This document shows positions 12,601 through 24,800 of a stretch of 64,000 nt of DNA, piece by piece. The notes beneath the pieces are model-generated. The model was not told the DNA's origin and ran no database searches. It saw only the letters and a program-made list of their open reading frames with translations. This stretch comes from Oxyruncus cristatus (taxonomy: Eukaryota; Chordata; Aves; Passeriformes; Cotingidae), in NCBI GenBank assembly GCA_013399855.1, contig VXAY01002605.1, positions 421,073-485,072 of the forward strand, given 5' to 3'. Within the stretch, counting starts at the first letter, position 1. Every line of letters starts with the position of its first letter. A program made the position numbers and the translations under genes.

Positions 12601-15600
12601 AAACCACACTGTAATGCCACGCACTCATTTCTCTACAGAAACTTCCCCTTAAGCTGTAATTTATTAAGAGGCTGGTGGTGGTGATGCTACCCGAGATGCC
12701 CTTCACTGTGCATTTTCCCTTTGAGCCAGAAGCTGTTCCAAGGGGAATGGTGAGAGATGTTTCTGCAGAGTGGTGCAGCACCCTGTGACCACGAGGCTCT
12801 GCCGGCCTCAGATCTGGGCTGGGATTACTGAAGGACACTGTGCACAGCACGAGGTCCAGGACTGCCATACTACAGCCCCGGGTATAGTTCAGCCCTGTTC
12901 AGACACTCACAGTTGACAACTGCGTGCAGCAACAGGCTTTCACCCAAAGTGCTCTGAAGTCAAGAGACAGATATTATTGATTACAGATGGCTGTGGATGA
13001 AGCCAACACATAGGAAACAGGACTGATACTTATCAAAAACAGGGAGGTTGTTTTTCTTTCCTGCCTTTGATTGATTTTGTCATTCACTTGTGATTCCTTA
13101 CTACTTTCTCCTGCACAAGGCTTAGCTAGAGAGCCTCAAAGACAGCAATTGATCAGAAATTGTATTTGAATGAAGAGAATTATTCTTATGTTTTCCACCA
13201 GCCCTTGTTTTGTTTGTGCTCCTAAAATAATGGTGATTCCAACCCCCTTCTCCTGCCCAAATTCTTCAATGACATGTACATTTAACTTTGCAGGCAGTTT
13301 TTTTGTCAGTTCTGGCTTCAATAGGCACGCAAAATAGCTATACAAGTCTCTGCACATTTGGGACCTTGAGGGCTCACTGTTCTATTGATAGAGATAATTA
13401 GCACAGATTAATCCACAAAGAGAAATGAAGTTAGGGCTTCAGTTTAATTTCCTTAAATTGAAAAGCAAACAAACAAACATACAAAAGTCCCTAAAAGTAC
13501 CCTTTATTACCTGAAGGTCATATTTTTTTCAGGGGTCTCACAGAACCACTTGCACTTTCTGAAGGGTACGGCTCTTGGCATGCAGAACATCAGTTTTGAA
13601 TCCCCTTGGCTTATGCAGACATGCAATTCATGGCAGAAAATATAAGAGGTTTCCTAACCCTTACTGGTAGGAAGGTTCCAGTTTCCTTCGTTCTAACACG
13701 TAAATCTGTCTTTGCTCTTCATCTGACAAGTCTGTGAAGGGCTTATACATCCTAACAGGACTATCGAAGGTTCTACATATCCCTCATCCTGCTTTGCAAT
13801 CCCAATTGTACACAACACTTAAAATTTCAGATCCATCAAGCTGTCATCTCTGCTATCCACATGTAGAGAGGTTTTGGCTCCAGTTGGAAGTTTATGAGCA
13901 AGATTAAATCAGTGCTAACATCAGGTTCACATTTAATTCTTTAGAATAGCTGTGTTCCTACAAGATTTTGACCTCTGCAAGAAACGAACTCTGGGAGATG
14001 AGCTCCTCTCATGAAGTTTCTGAGGTCTGTAGTGGAAATCTCCTAAGACACATCCTGATGATTTATCTCATTTTATAAATACATGACAGAGCACAGAGCA
14101 TTCTGGCTGTCTCACTGAAAGCTGTAGGAATAGATATTTACAATTCTAATACTCCTACCCTACAAAATGCTGGGAAGAGCTCAGTTTGGGGGAGTCTGGC
14201 TCATTCCAAATTCTAAGGTACCAAGTATTCCTGGAGAGCATGATATATTAGTAGGATACAGCACATTTTTTTTCATCAGCTATGAAAGATTGTATGAATT
14301 TAATATTCCTTTTTATTATTGGTTGTAAAGTGTTGTTCAAAAACTTAATAAAAAGCCAAATCTAAAAAAGGAAAAAGTATTTCTGAGCCAAGTCCATCCA
14401 AAGTCTAAGACAGACATCTGGGAGGTTACTGTAAATATCTTATAGCAATATTCATTCATTCATTTCATTTTGAAAGGAATTGGATTCAATTATGTTTTCA
14501 CCTTTTCTGTGTTTTCTTCCTGTCAGTGTTCTAGTGAACAAGCTTGCAGGCAACAGTGTTTTTCGGAGGGGGTGACCCCAAAGGAGGGTCTCAGAAAGTG
14601 TTTTAAATACATTTGCTATGAATATTGAAACTAAATGTCTGCTCCTAAGTGCTACGTTTATCCAGTCACAGAGAAGTGACACTTCATAGCCTGTTTGGCC
14701 AGACAAAAGTGAACAACAGACCTCGAAGGTGTGGCACATGCAGGGAACAAGGAACAGATCACTCATTACTCAGGGAGCAGACACACTTGGAACAGCCACA
14801 GGGGCAACTTTTGCCTGTCCTGGCCATACCACACTGACGCAAATCTGAATATCATCTCTGACGTCTGTGGAAATGGATCATATCTTCAGGAGTAAGAAGC
14901 AAAGAGGCAGAATAAATGAATGGTTTATGCCTAATATTTAGTAAAAGCCGAGCTGAGGCATGTGTGGCAAAATCTACAGGAGGCTGAACCTCCTTGCAGA
15001 CTTGTGCTGAATGTTGATGCCTCTGAAAACTGTTCAGGCTGAGCAGCCAAAGGCAGCTGGAATACAAGCAGGAAATACTCCCATATGGATCTTTGGCTAC
15101 AGAATATGGCCCACTAGCCCAGATTATAGCTGGCCTGGGGACTTCCATGCTGCAGTGAGTGTTTATGTTCTTATTTTAAAGGTGCATTCACTACAGAAAT
15201 CCCTGCTCCTCCTTTACTTGACTCCAAGGAGGAGTCAGGCTCACGTAGCTGTGACGCACACAGCTGAGCAAGTATTCATGCAAACTTTATAGCCACATCT
15301 GTAACCTTTCAGGGCACTACAGTTTCTTGCCAGATTGCAAAGATAGAGGAAATAATGTACTGCACATGCTCAGGTCCCAACAGCTGAATATTCACACATA
15401 GGAGATGCCGGTACATAGGGCCAGAATCTCCAGCTGCTGTCTATCAGCCCAATTCCATAATGGGGATCCCTAGTTTTCAATCTGACCCATGAGTGCTTAC
15501 AGACAAGGTTCAAAATCATTTCCTCAGCTCAGACTGTTTACTCTCCTGATGGGAATGAGGGGTAGGTTGAATTATCCAAAGAAAAAGGGGATTTAAAAGC

Positions 15601-17007
15601 TCAGTTAATTATGTATGCCCCTATCTCACAGGTTCATGTACTTCAAAAGACATTTTTCAATATTACTGTCCAAACCAGTATTTTCAGTTCATGTGGTCTG
15701 GGTTAAAATATCTGCTTTGAACAATGGAAGAGAAAATAACTAGGAAAAATTACCCTGGTGGGATCCAGCCACTTCCCAGCACAGATTAGATCAACCTGAG
15801 AAATCAACTAGACCTCTACCATGACGCTCCCTGGAAATAGTCTGAAAAATTAAAAACCCCTCTCCATTCCCTAGTAATCCTCATGCAGGACTCTTAAGGG
15901 ATAAATGATTTTTAGAGAGGAATGGGTGAGAACTAAGGACATGAGTACGATAACAGCTGTGTGCTATTTTAAGAATCTTTTAAATTGAGCATCCACCGCT
16001 ACCATACCCATCGCATTTAGGCTTTCAGAGTACCTAAACTAGGGTGTTGCTCTGATTAGCCCTTTGGGCAAGCCTTCCTCTTTCTGGCCTTTGACTGTAC
16101 AGGGCCCCTTTTGCACCAAAAGATGGATAAAAGCTGGCTAACATCCTGGAAAATATAGTGTCAGTTTAGTTAGTGTGGTATCTCTTCCATCAGCTGGACA
16201 GATCAAACAGATATGGCTGGACAACTGATTTCTGTTAGCAAAGATAGTTTAATGCAGATTTGCATCCCTCCTCCTTTATCCTTAGATAAATGGCATGACA
16301 GGAGGGAAAATTACTTCCTGTCCTCCAAGAAAATCTAATGGGAGGAAAAAAAAATCGAATATGTTCATATCATTGCCAATAGCTGTATTACCTTCAGTTG
16401 CAGCATTATGTTCTGGAAGAAAGGGACAAGAGATAAAAGTAAGCGAGATACTACCCCTCCATCTCATGCCAGGCAGGCAGATTCTTTCCTCACTATGTTC
16501 TGCTGAAGGCACTGGGCGTGTCTGTGGTCCAGTAGCACCACCTCAGTGAAAAGTGGGGGTTTGCTCACCTTGTCCAGTCACTGTGTCTCTAGCCCAGATA
16601 TTGACCTCTGAGCAAGCTGAAGAAACTTGCTTTATGCTGACAGAGCACCTCATCCTAAAGCAGACACATAGACCAGGTTGGATAAACCCCAAGAGCTCCT
16701 GTATTGCTTCCCTGGATGTGAAAGAAGTCAAGACATGACATGTCAATATAGACTTCTACAACAAATGTGCCCAAAGATAGCTGGGATGAATGCAATTACA
16801 GGTGTCGTTTAGGTATGGAGTCAATGTTCAAAGATTAACCTGCAGACTTTGAGTACTGTCATTTGTCACAACTATATTGAAAGGTGGAACACCTAAGCAG
16901 TACCCCACATTTTTTATTCCTAAAATAGAAATCAAAATTAAAGTCTTCCCAGACTTTGTTTTACTAGTTTTACTTCTGTTCCCTCTTACTTCCGGCTGAG
17001 CCAGAAA
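9699..17007. other. Unique non-coding sequence
   Basis: No transposable element or gene recognised over about 7 kb. One exon-like segment with good splice signals lies at 9889-9970 on the plus strand (see findings). The rest is AT-rich unique sequence with only short open frames. Confidence 0.55.
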
Positions 17008-17033
17008 TCTCCTCTCTCCTCTCTTCTCTTCTC
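17008..17033. repeat. Pure pyrimidine (CT)n tract
   Basis: A 25-26 base run of only C and T, with CTCTC and CTTCT units. It could act as a splice polypyrimidine tract or a GAGA-type site on the other strand, but there is no further support. Confidence 0.88.
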
Positions 17034-17683
17034 ATACCTAATTAACCTCTCCTGTGATACTGCTGCTTTTAATGATGTCAAGATGATGTCAACCAGTGAA
17101 TGCTTGTGGCTCATAATTTTGTCATGTTCCACACTTGATCTAGAGATAGCCAAGAAATACAAACAGATATAAAAAGTGTTTCAAAACATAATTGTGACTA
17201 CATTTTCAGACACCAGTTTTCTAGCTCATGATTGCGATGGGTTGATATGCTACACTAATATTTTCCAGCAGGGAAAACCAGGGCCAAATAGTAGCAGCCT
17301 GAGCTGTTAGGGTTTCCACCCTCCCCTCTTTAAATTCTAAATATTCATATTTTGCATTTCTCAAGTCTATTTCCACCACATCAGCCACCACCCTTGCAAA
17401 CAGCAAATTTCACTTTCTTATTCCTGGAGGAAAAAAAAAACTGTCCAATTTCACCCCAGTTTCATTTTCTCCAACACTATAAAATTAAACCCAGGGGTGA
17501 ATTGTGTGAATTCCTGCTAAAAATGCAAAGTGTTTTGCAAGCTTGGACAATGACTGCTAAAAGCAACAGGCCAGATTCACCTTGGCATTGCTCTATTTCT
17601 ACACTGCCATAATAGCACTTTAATCAACAAGCAGAACTGGCATAGAGCACTGATGCATCAGGCCCATCATATAGAGTACACCC

Positions 17684-17717
17684 ACTTAATCAGGTAATCA
17701 ACTTAATCAGGACACTT
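17684..17717 (+). repeat. 17-base tandem duplication within a TAAT-rich block
   Basis: ACTTAATCAGG occurs at 17684-17694 and again at 17701-17711, a period of 17 bases. This local duplication repeats a homeodomain-type core (TTAATC) and sits at the left edge of a 145-base block with many TAAT/ATTA cores. Confidence 0.85.
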
Positions 17718-17830
17718 CCCAAGGAACCAAATTAAGCCTAATGGCACCAAGTGGCAAGGACTGCTGCTTAATTGGGATAGTAATTCTGCTTATGGTAATT
17801 GGGATGCCTGCAGGTGATTAAATGATACTG
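17684..17830. promoter_or_regulatory. Candidate regulatory block rich in homeodomain cores
   Basis: About nine TAAT/ATTA cores fall in some 145 bases, several in longer matching contexts: ACTTAATCAGG twice, and TTAATTGGGAT and GTAATTGGGAT 27 bases apart. Such clusters occur in vertebrate developmental enhancers, but AT-rich DNA produces them by chance too. No target gene can be named from this window. Confidence 0.25.
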
Positions 17831-20800
17831 AGCTAAGAAGAGACAATCTCCGTGATGCTCAGAGACTCAGTGATTTGTCTCTCTTCAAAAGCTTCTGTCA
17901 ACAGTCGATCAGCAAAACAAAACTTGTATAATCCTCTCATTTTGGTGCTTTTTCTACAGAGCATTTCAGGATGGCAATAAGAACATAGAAACAAAAAGGA
18001 AAAAAACCCTACAGATTCCTTAGGTTAGACAGAATACAACACTACTGATAGTACCAAAAACCTCACCAAAATAACAATAAAAGAATCAAAACAAAATTAA
18101 TACATACTGGAAGATTTTTGCCTGGGGGAGACAAAACTTCCAGTCATTAAAACCCACTTTCTGCCTGCGTTTTCAAACATGCCTGTAGCTGATGTTTCAC
18201 AGCACAGCAAGAGTTCAGAGAAATGGAGGCACTCAGGCTCAGGGCAAGTGGAGACTTCTTACAGATAAGAAGGCACATGTGAGGAGCAAAGGAGGGGATC
18301 ACACAGATGTTGCCCCCAATTTCCCATCCTATTTTAGAGCACAAAAATGAATGATTTGCAAAGTACAAAAAAAGGGATGGTTGAGAACCACAATTTAAAA
18401 ATATTTCTTGTCAAAATTACCCTTTTTTAAAAACATCTTTAATTGCTATCCAGAATAGGCCTGTTCTAAAGTTAAAACCTGTCCTTCCTTTGAAATTGCT
18501 GTTGGAAATCATAAAATTCTTTTGGAACTAGGTCTCTGCTACAGCAGCAGCCTCCAGAGTTATCACACAAGGCATGAAGGAACCGTGTTTTCAGAGATCA
18601 GGCTTAAATGACCATATAAAAGTGCTTTTTACTTCCCAGGGGCCACTTTGGACCACGTAATTAGTCAAAATGCAGGGTCTCACAGAGCATTCTTTAAGAG
18701 AACATAGGAGACAAAGTGCAAAAGTTTCTGTTACACAGCTTGTTTATTTGCAAAAATGGATAACATCTTGGTTGTTTAGCCTTTTTTTGTTCTCTCCTGT
18801 AACATTTGCTTACCCACCAAAACTGCACAGGTTTGTGGCATGGCTGCAACTCTTTTCTTCACAGTTTTACACTGACATGTGCCCCTGCTACTCCTCCTGC
18901 TCAGCCACTCAAAGCAGTAGACATTAATGCTCTCCAGCCCTGAGCTGTGTGTCCTCACAGCCATGCTGAGCACAGGACACTCCTTAAGCTCTCTGCCCTC
19001 AGAGATTTACCTAAGCGAAGAATAACATCTCATTTTTTTACTTTAATCGTACTTGATAATTGCCTCATTTTTGTGGCTTGACAGGTCCCTCCTATGCAAT
19101 GCTCCACTTTTCTTTCAGAAAGGTAGATTTGTATGCTGCCGTTTGGCCACTTTTTTTTGCTCCCTGTGCTTTGCTATGCTTTTCTTTCATCACATACTTC
19201 CTGAGTCAGTGTGCTCAGCAGACACCTGTATGTTTTCAGGTAGGTTGTTTTTTTTACATGACAGAACTGAACATTACAAAGGATAACTCAGTCTTATCTC
19301 CTTGAGCATTTAATTTACTTGATCCTGATTTATTGCCTTGTCATGTTAGTAGTTTTGTTAGCAGAACAAAACAAGCATTTGTGCAGTATAAGAGTAGAGT
19401 GTAAATTCAGATTCCTGTTTGCCTTTATCCATTTGCAGAAATTCCTGAAAAAGGACTGTCAAAGGAAAAGGTAAGAGAATGAAACCCTAAAAAGTGAGTT
19501 CTTAACTCTAAAGACCTTCAAATAGACAGGCCTCTTCCCATGTGTGCTTCTCAGATTTGGTCAGCCCACACAAGGGTCCCCAGAGGAGTGCCAACAGGGA
19601 CCAGCTCCAACATGCTTCCAAAGCTGTGGCATTTATGTTTCCTGCTTCTTTCTGAGCACTCCAGCAGGCATTTCCCTTTCATTCCCTGCTGGTACTACCA
19701 GGTTCCAGGAAGCAGCAAGCAGTTGCAGAGGCTAATTGCCTCTAACTAAAATCCTCTGGTATGGTCAGAGGGGCTGAGAGAGCACTGTTGCAGTTGTGTT
19801 TGTTGGGAGATGCAATTTGCCATGTGAACTCATCGCCTCTGTGCTCCCACTCCCTCCCTCTCTCCTCTTTTGCCTGTTTTGCATCATGTCCAGTGAAGCC
19901 AAACTTGCACAGCAGTTGCTGGTGAACCTGGTGAGATGACCCCCTCCCCCGTTAGCACGTACAAAAGACAATAAATAAATTCTAATAAATATATCTTCAA
20001 ATCAAAACCATTTTGAACTGCTTAACTGAGTGCATATCTAGTCCTTTGTACACATATTTGTACAAAGTGTTGCCTGTAATTTTAAAGATGCTTGCCTCAG
20101 GGAGGTTTCATTTTTCCATTGAAGTCCCCTTGATTTACTGTACGCAATATGTTACAGCTTCCTTATTTGCTCCTTTGGGACAGTTACTGACAGTAAATCT
20201 CTATTAAAATATTCTTCCATATGGTTGCATGAAAATTTTATTGCAGTGAGCCTGAGGCTGAAGGTCACAGCTGAGTAGCTGCAGTTAAGTATTGCAGTCT
20301 ATGGACTCTGAGGTACATCTGTTCTGGGAGCTGGAGCAAAATTAGAATTTTACTGTCAATAGCAGTTCTCCAAAACTAGTTCCATTTGTTTACCGTTGCA
20401 GGCCCATAGCAAGGCAATACCCACCATATAAGCGTTACAGGCCATTGTGGCTACATGATTTAGGTCTTTAGCTCTGATCCAAAAATTACAGGATCTGGAG
20501 GTCGCTGGAGAGAGTCCCTAATGTATATTTCATTTACAACACATGAAAATTTAATTTTCTCTCACGTGATTTGACTCTATCACTTGCTTACCTGCTTTTT
20601 GGTGTGGGCTTCCCCATTCATTGAAAGCTTTTCTGGGCAGGATATCACACAAACTTCATAATGGATACAAAAGTATGATTTTTAATCTACTACTTTAAGC
20701 AAACAGCCAGCTTACAGGAACACCTTGCTCGCACAACCGGGTCAAGAAAAACCCCTAAAACATCATCTGGCCACATGTTTTGGGTGCCACTGGATCATCT

Positions 20801-21702
20801 TCCTAATGTGGTCAACACGTTAAGCTCCGGTTGTAGAAATGCCCACAATTTGTACAACTTGGGAAGCTGTTTGAAAACAGCGTTCCACCATAGAGGACCG
20901 CAGAATATCAGAGTGTTAGATTGCTCTAAACATTACATTTAACAATTGCCACCAGGGTCAGCCAAATGTTAATCTACTGCTTGTATTTGTTTGAAACCAA
21001 AAAGGAAACATTGAGGCATATTTCTGAGCCCATCTTGTTTAGCAATATGACATCTATCAGAATGGCTCCGAGCCAAACCAGGCCTTTCCAATATGCAGTG
21101 TAATTTGGAATTTCTAAAAGAGAAATCAAACCTAAAATGCATCTGTGATTTCAAACTACGTTAACAACATTTTTTAAAAGGTTACAGCATGCAGTTTGAT
21201 GACATTGTGGAAAACTGCCAGCTGAGAGGTCTGAGAAGGTCAGGAATGGAGTGAATTTTTGAGACACTAAAGCCTGTTAGAGAAATGCAGTAATTTGAAG
21301 AACAATCAGAAGAGTTCCAGTCCTCCAGGGAATCAGACTGGACATTCCATAGGAGGGGATCTCAGCACCGGTAGCACTTGTTCTGACCTTCTGGGATAGA
21401 GGTAATTTTCTGAATGCGGTCAGTAGACAGAAGAGCTGGCAGAGGAGAAGGTGGGGAAAGTGTGATTTATATGGTGTATTTGCAAATGGGAATCTCCAGT
21501 GAAACTTGGATCACTGTTTTGAAGCAGCTTCTTGAACAAGGAGATGTGATGAATGTTTAGTATCACCTTGATATTTGTCAAACTAGCCTTTTCCTGAATC
21601 AAAAGATGAACACCACTGCACACATTGCATCAGCCTAAATTCAAAATGTTATAGCATATCTGGATGCAAAGATAGCTCCGACGTCTACAGGATTTTTTTA
21701 AA

Positions 21703-21705
<3 letters not shown>

Positions 21706-21731
<26 letters not shown>
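21706..21731. repeat. Poly-T run (26 T)
   Basis: Twenty-six consecutive T, preceded by a shorter T7 a few bases upstream. No transcript end or retrocopy is recognisable on the minus strand beside it. Confidence 0.95.
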
Positions 21732-21738
<7 letters not shown>

Positions 21739-24189
21739 GCTATTTGGGGATCAGTGTCCATGCAAGAATGTACTTCCACTGTAAGTACAGCATCTAAAAC
21801 CAGGTATGGCATATACAGCAAATGTTGAATAGCTAGAATGTCGATTTCCAACTTTTCTATTAATTGCTCTGCTAAAATCTTTCATGAGCTAACCAATTCT
21901 TAGGTCTCCACCAAAACTGCAACACATTTCCACTCCCAGAATACACCTATCGCATGCAGGGAAGTCATCTCCCTTTTTGGTGGCCAAGCTATAAGGCATG
22001 AAGACTGGTTTGGTTTGATGCCTCATCAAATTGCAGATGAACATACCTTTGGGGGTTGGCTCTCTCATAGCAGGTGATAGCCTTGTCGTACTGACAATAA
22101 CATGCTTCAATCAAAAGCGAGTGGCTGCTTTGAGCTGGGAAGGTACCATCTTTAAACAACTGTCTGGCAATCAGTGACTGGTTCATTATGCATTTTAAAT
22201 GATACAGAAATGTATCTTGCAGTGTAGACACCTATCATGGTTTTACAGCTAAGAGTTAATACTAATTAGATGTTTTGGTACTCACAGGTTTAATTAGTTC
22301 CCTTGAATCTTATTGTTTCAAAGTAGGACAGACATAAACGTGCCACAATATTTTACCAAAATAGACATGTAATATGAGAAAGTGAAACAAATTCCCCACC
22401 GTTCTCTCCCACTCCCTGACAAGTGGATAAAAATGATATTAGGTGATTAAATGTAGAAATAAAGAAAGGAGGCAGACACAATGATAAACTGTAATGAAGT
22501 TAAACAGCTGGCAGACTCCTTGGTGAATGTGCCACCTGATAACTTGTACTAAGATGCAGGCAATGCCCCCAGCTCACTGAGGCAGCCCCTGGTGTACACA
22601 CTGAACATTGTCTCCCGTTCATTAATTGGCTTGATGGAAACTAGGTCTCTTTCTAAAGGGACAGAAACCATCCATTTCATATGTATGCATCTGAGGAGGA
22701 AAAAAAAAGTAAATAATGGAACAACTTACAGACCTCTAAAAAATCCACAGTATCGCAAGACTGATGCTCTTGAATGAATTCTGGATAGTTCGCAGATCAG
22801 GACTGCGCTGGCAACACCAGTCTCATCTAAAGACCTAAAGATTTTGCTTCTATTTAGCTTGACAAGAATGTGTTTCAAGTTTTGGTTTTAAAAGACAGGA
22901 ATTGGTATATTCTTTCCCACTGAGTTACAGCTAAGGTAAGGAAAAAGAATCACAAAAAATACAAAAAATTGTATTTTCAGGAAAGCAGGAGAATTGATAG
23001 GAGAGCTGAGGTTATCACAATCTGATCACCCACTGACAATTGAAATTCCATTTCCTTCTATTGTTTATAATAAATATTGGCAATCCCAAAACCAGAGCCA
23101 TCCTCACTCTGGCACTGGCAGCATTCCCATGACTCCACATCAGCACCACGTGCAGAATTCACACAGCAGTCCTGACTCTGCAAAGCCTCCTGCACATATG
23201 TTGTGCAGAAGCACCTGCCTTGTCCGCAGGACTTCTCAGAGCAAAGTACATATTTAAAGGTTCAGAGGCTTAGATGTGGCTGATGTCTGTACCTCCCATG
23301 CTGCCTCCACCCACACACAGTAGGGCTTTGGGAGCTTCCAGGCCCACGTGCATGCATTTGCTCTGGGTAAAGCAGTTGCAACACAACAGGATCCCTAATG
23401 GCTATTAACAGTGTAACAGGGCAGACACACATCATCTTACAGCTCCCTCACTCATCCGCCAGATACAGTTTTCTACTAACTTGAAATATAATGTTTGGTA
23501 TGAACTACAAGTAAATACTGCTCTTTGCAGGATTTTTAAAACTGGCTTAGTACAAAGGTCTGTTGTCACCTATGTGTATTCCTGTTGTCTCATATTTTTC
23601 CTACTTCATCCATACATTTCTATGCATAATGCTGGCATAGGGTGCTAGCCTTGGGGAGGGGGAAAAGTGCTATCCTTTTTTAAAATTATCTGATTCATTA
23701 GAAATTTTCTTTCACTATTTAAACAGGGATGAACAGGGATGGCTACTCCTTTAGTATTTGTATTTGCCAATCAACTTCTCACAGACCAGCAGAGCCAGGA
23801 GCTTTTTTGAGTACCAGCGAACAACTTTGTACCCTTCATTCACTCTTCAAGGTCGTACTCTCCATAGAAATAATACTGTTTTCAGAAAACACATTTTTGC
23901 ATTCTAATTTTTTTTTTTTTCCATTAGGGTTAAGCCTTCATTCTTGGGATCTGAAACTGAGAGAAGAGCTTATCTCCAGCCAGCTTGTGCAGCAAAAGTA
24001 GAGTGTGCCCAACAAGTGGGACATCCCAACACTTGAAACGATTTTGGTTTTCTTTGCTGAATTGGCTTCTTTTTGCCCCTGCTCTAAACTATTTGTGAAT
24101 GCTCTCCTTTTACATTACTTTTCTTCTCATGTTCTTTCCTGTTACCTGAATATTATTTGTTTGCTTGTTTTATTTGCATCACTATTTAT
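21732..24189. other. Unique non-coding sequence
   Basis: Nothing recognisable as a gene or repeat. A locally more GC-rich part at about 23090-23360 contains two CACGTG E-boxes (near 23136 and 23345). Confidence 0.55.
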
Positions 24190-24420
24190 TTTTATTAGAA
24201 GTGCCTTTCCCCCCACATTGTCCTTCACAATTTCTCTGCTGCTCATTACCAGGACTCATCACCTCTAACACCTTGTTCCTGACTCTTTCCCCAGCTCAGC
24301 TCTCTTCTTCTTTCCTATTCTTCACTTTCCTTTTCTGCCTGTTCCCTTGCCTCCCATTTCTCCTTGACTGCCCAGGTCGCCTGCTCCTCCCAAAACTGAG
24401 GTGCACAGCAGGCACCCAGC
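24190..24420 (+). repeat. Pyrimidine-rich low-complexity stretch
   Basis: About 230 bases dominated by C and T, including CTCTTCTTCTTTCC and CTTTCCTTTTCTGCC. It ends near the start of the old CR1 relic zone. Open frames here are an effect of the skewed composition, not evidence of coding. Confidence 0.7.
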
Positions 24421-24597
24421 AGGGTTGTCCCACTTCCCCCTCACCCAGACGTCCTCTCATGATCTCAAAATAATACAGCAGCAGAGAGGCCTTGGACATC
24501 TGTATCAAAAGCTTGATGCACATAAATAAAAGCAAGTTGGTTCCTTATTTATTTTCTCAGTATCTATTAAACACAGCCCGAACTGCCCTGGACGTAT

Positions 24598-24800
24598 TGA
24601 GGCTGGAAATTAGAAGAAGGTTTATAACCATGAGAAGAAAGGCGGCCTCTCAGTAGGAGTAGTGAGGGCAAGAAATCTAAATGGCTTCAATATGGAACCA
24701 GATAACTGTTTGAAAGGCATCATATGATGTGGTTGCCTTCAACAGCAGGGGACAGGACTTGATGACTTCGGAAGTTCCTTTCAATCTTAATTCTTATCTT
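24598..24800 (+). mobile_element. Ancient CR1-type LINE relic
   Basis: A diverged CR1 3' end on the plus strand. GCTGGAAATTAGAAGAAGG corresponds to the conserved ORF2 C-terminal segment (translated LEIRRRFI, compare LDIRKKFF in the other copies). It is followed at about 24680-24780 by AATATGGAACCAGATAACTG, GTTGCCTTCAACAGCAGGG and GGACTTGATGACTTCGGAAG, which resemble the 3' region of old sauropsid CR1 families. The terminal octamers have decayed to something like TTAATTCTTAT. It is clearly older than the four minus-strand copies, and its boundaries are approximate. Confidence 0.72.

Larger units (their letters stand above)
17034..21705. other. Unique non-coding sequence
   Basis: Holds the TAAT-rich block at 17.7 kb and two exon-like plus-strand segments near 19.1-19.5 kb. 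No known family or RNA gene seen. Confidence 0.55.

Noticed and set aside
15418..15465. GGGCCAGAATCTCCAGCTG resembles an old amniote repeat
   Set aside because: Only about 45 bases match loosely, with no second half or termini.
24005..24473. Hydrophobic plus-strand frames that look like membrane proteins
   Set aside because: They lie in a pyrimidine-rich stretch, which automatically encodes Leu, Phe, Ser and Pro.
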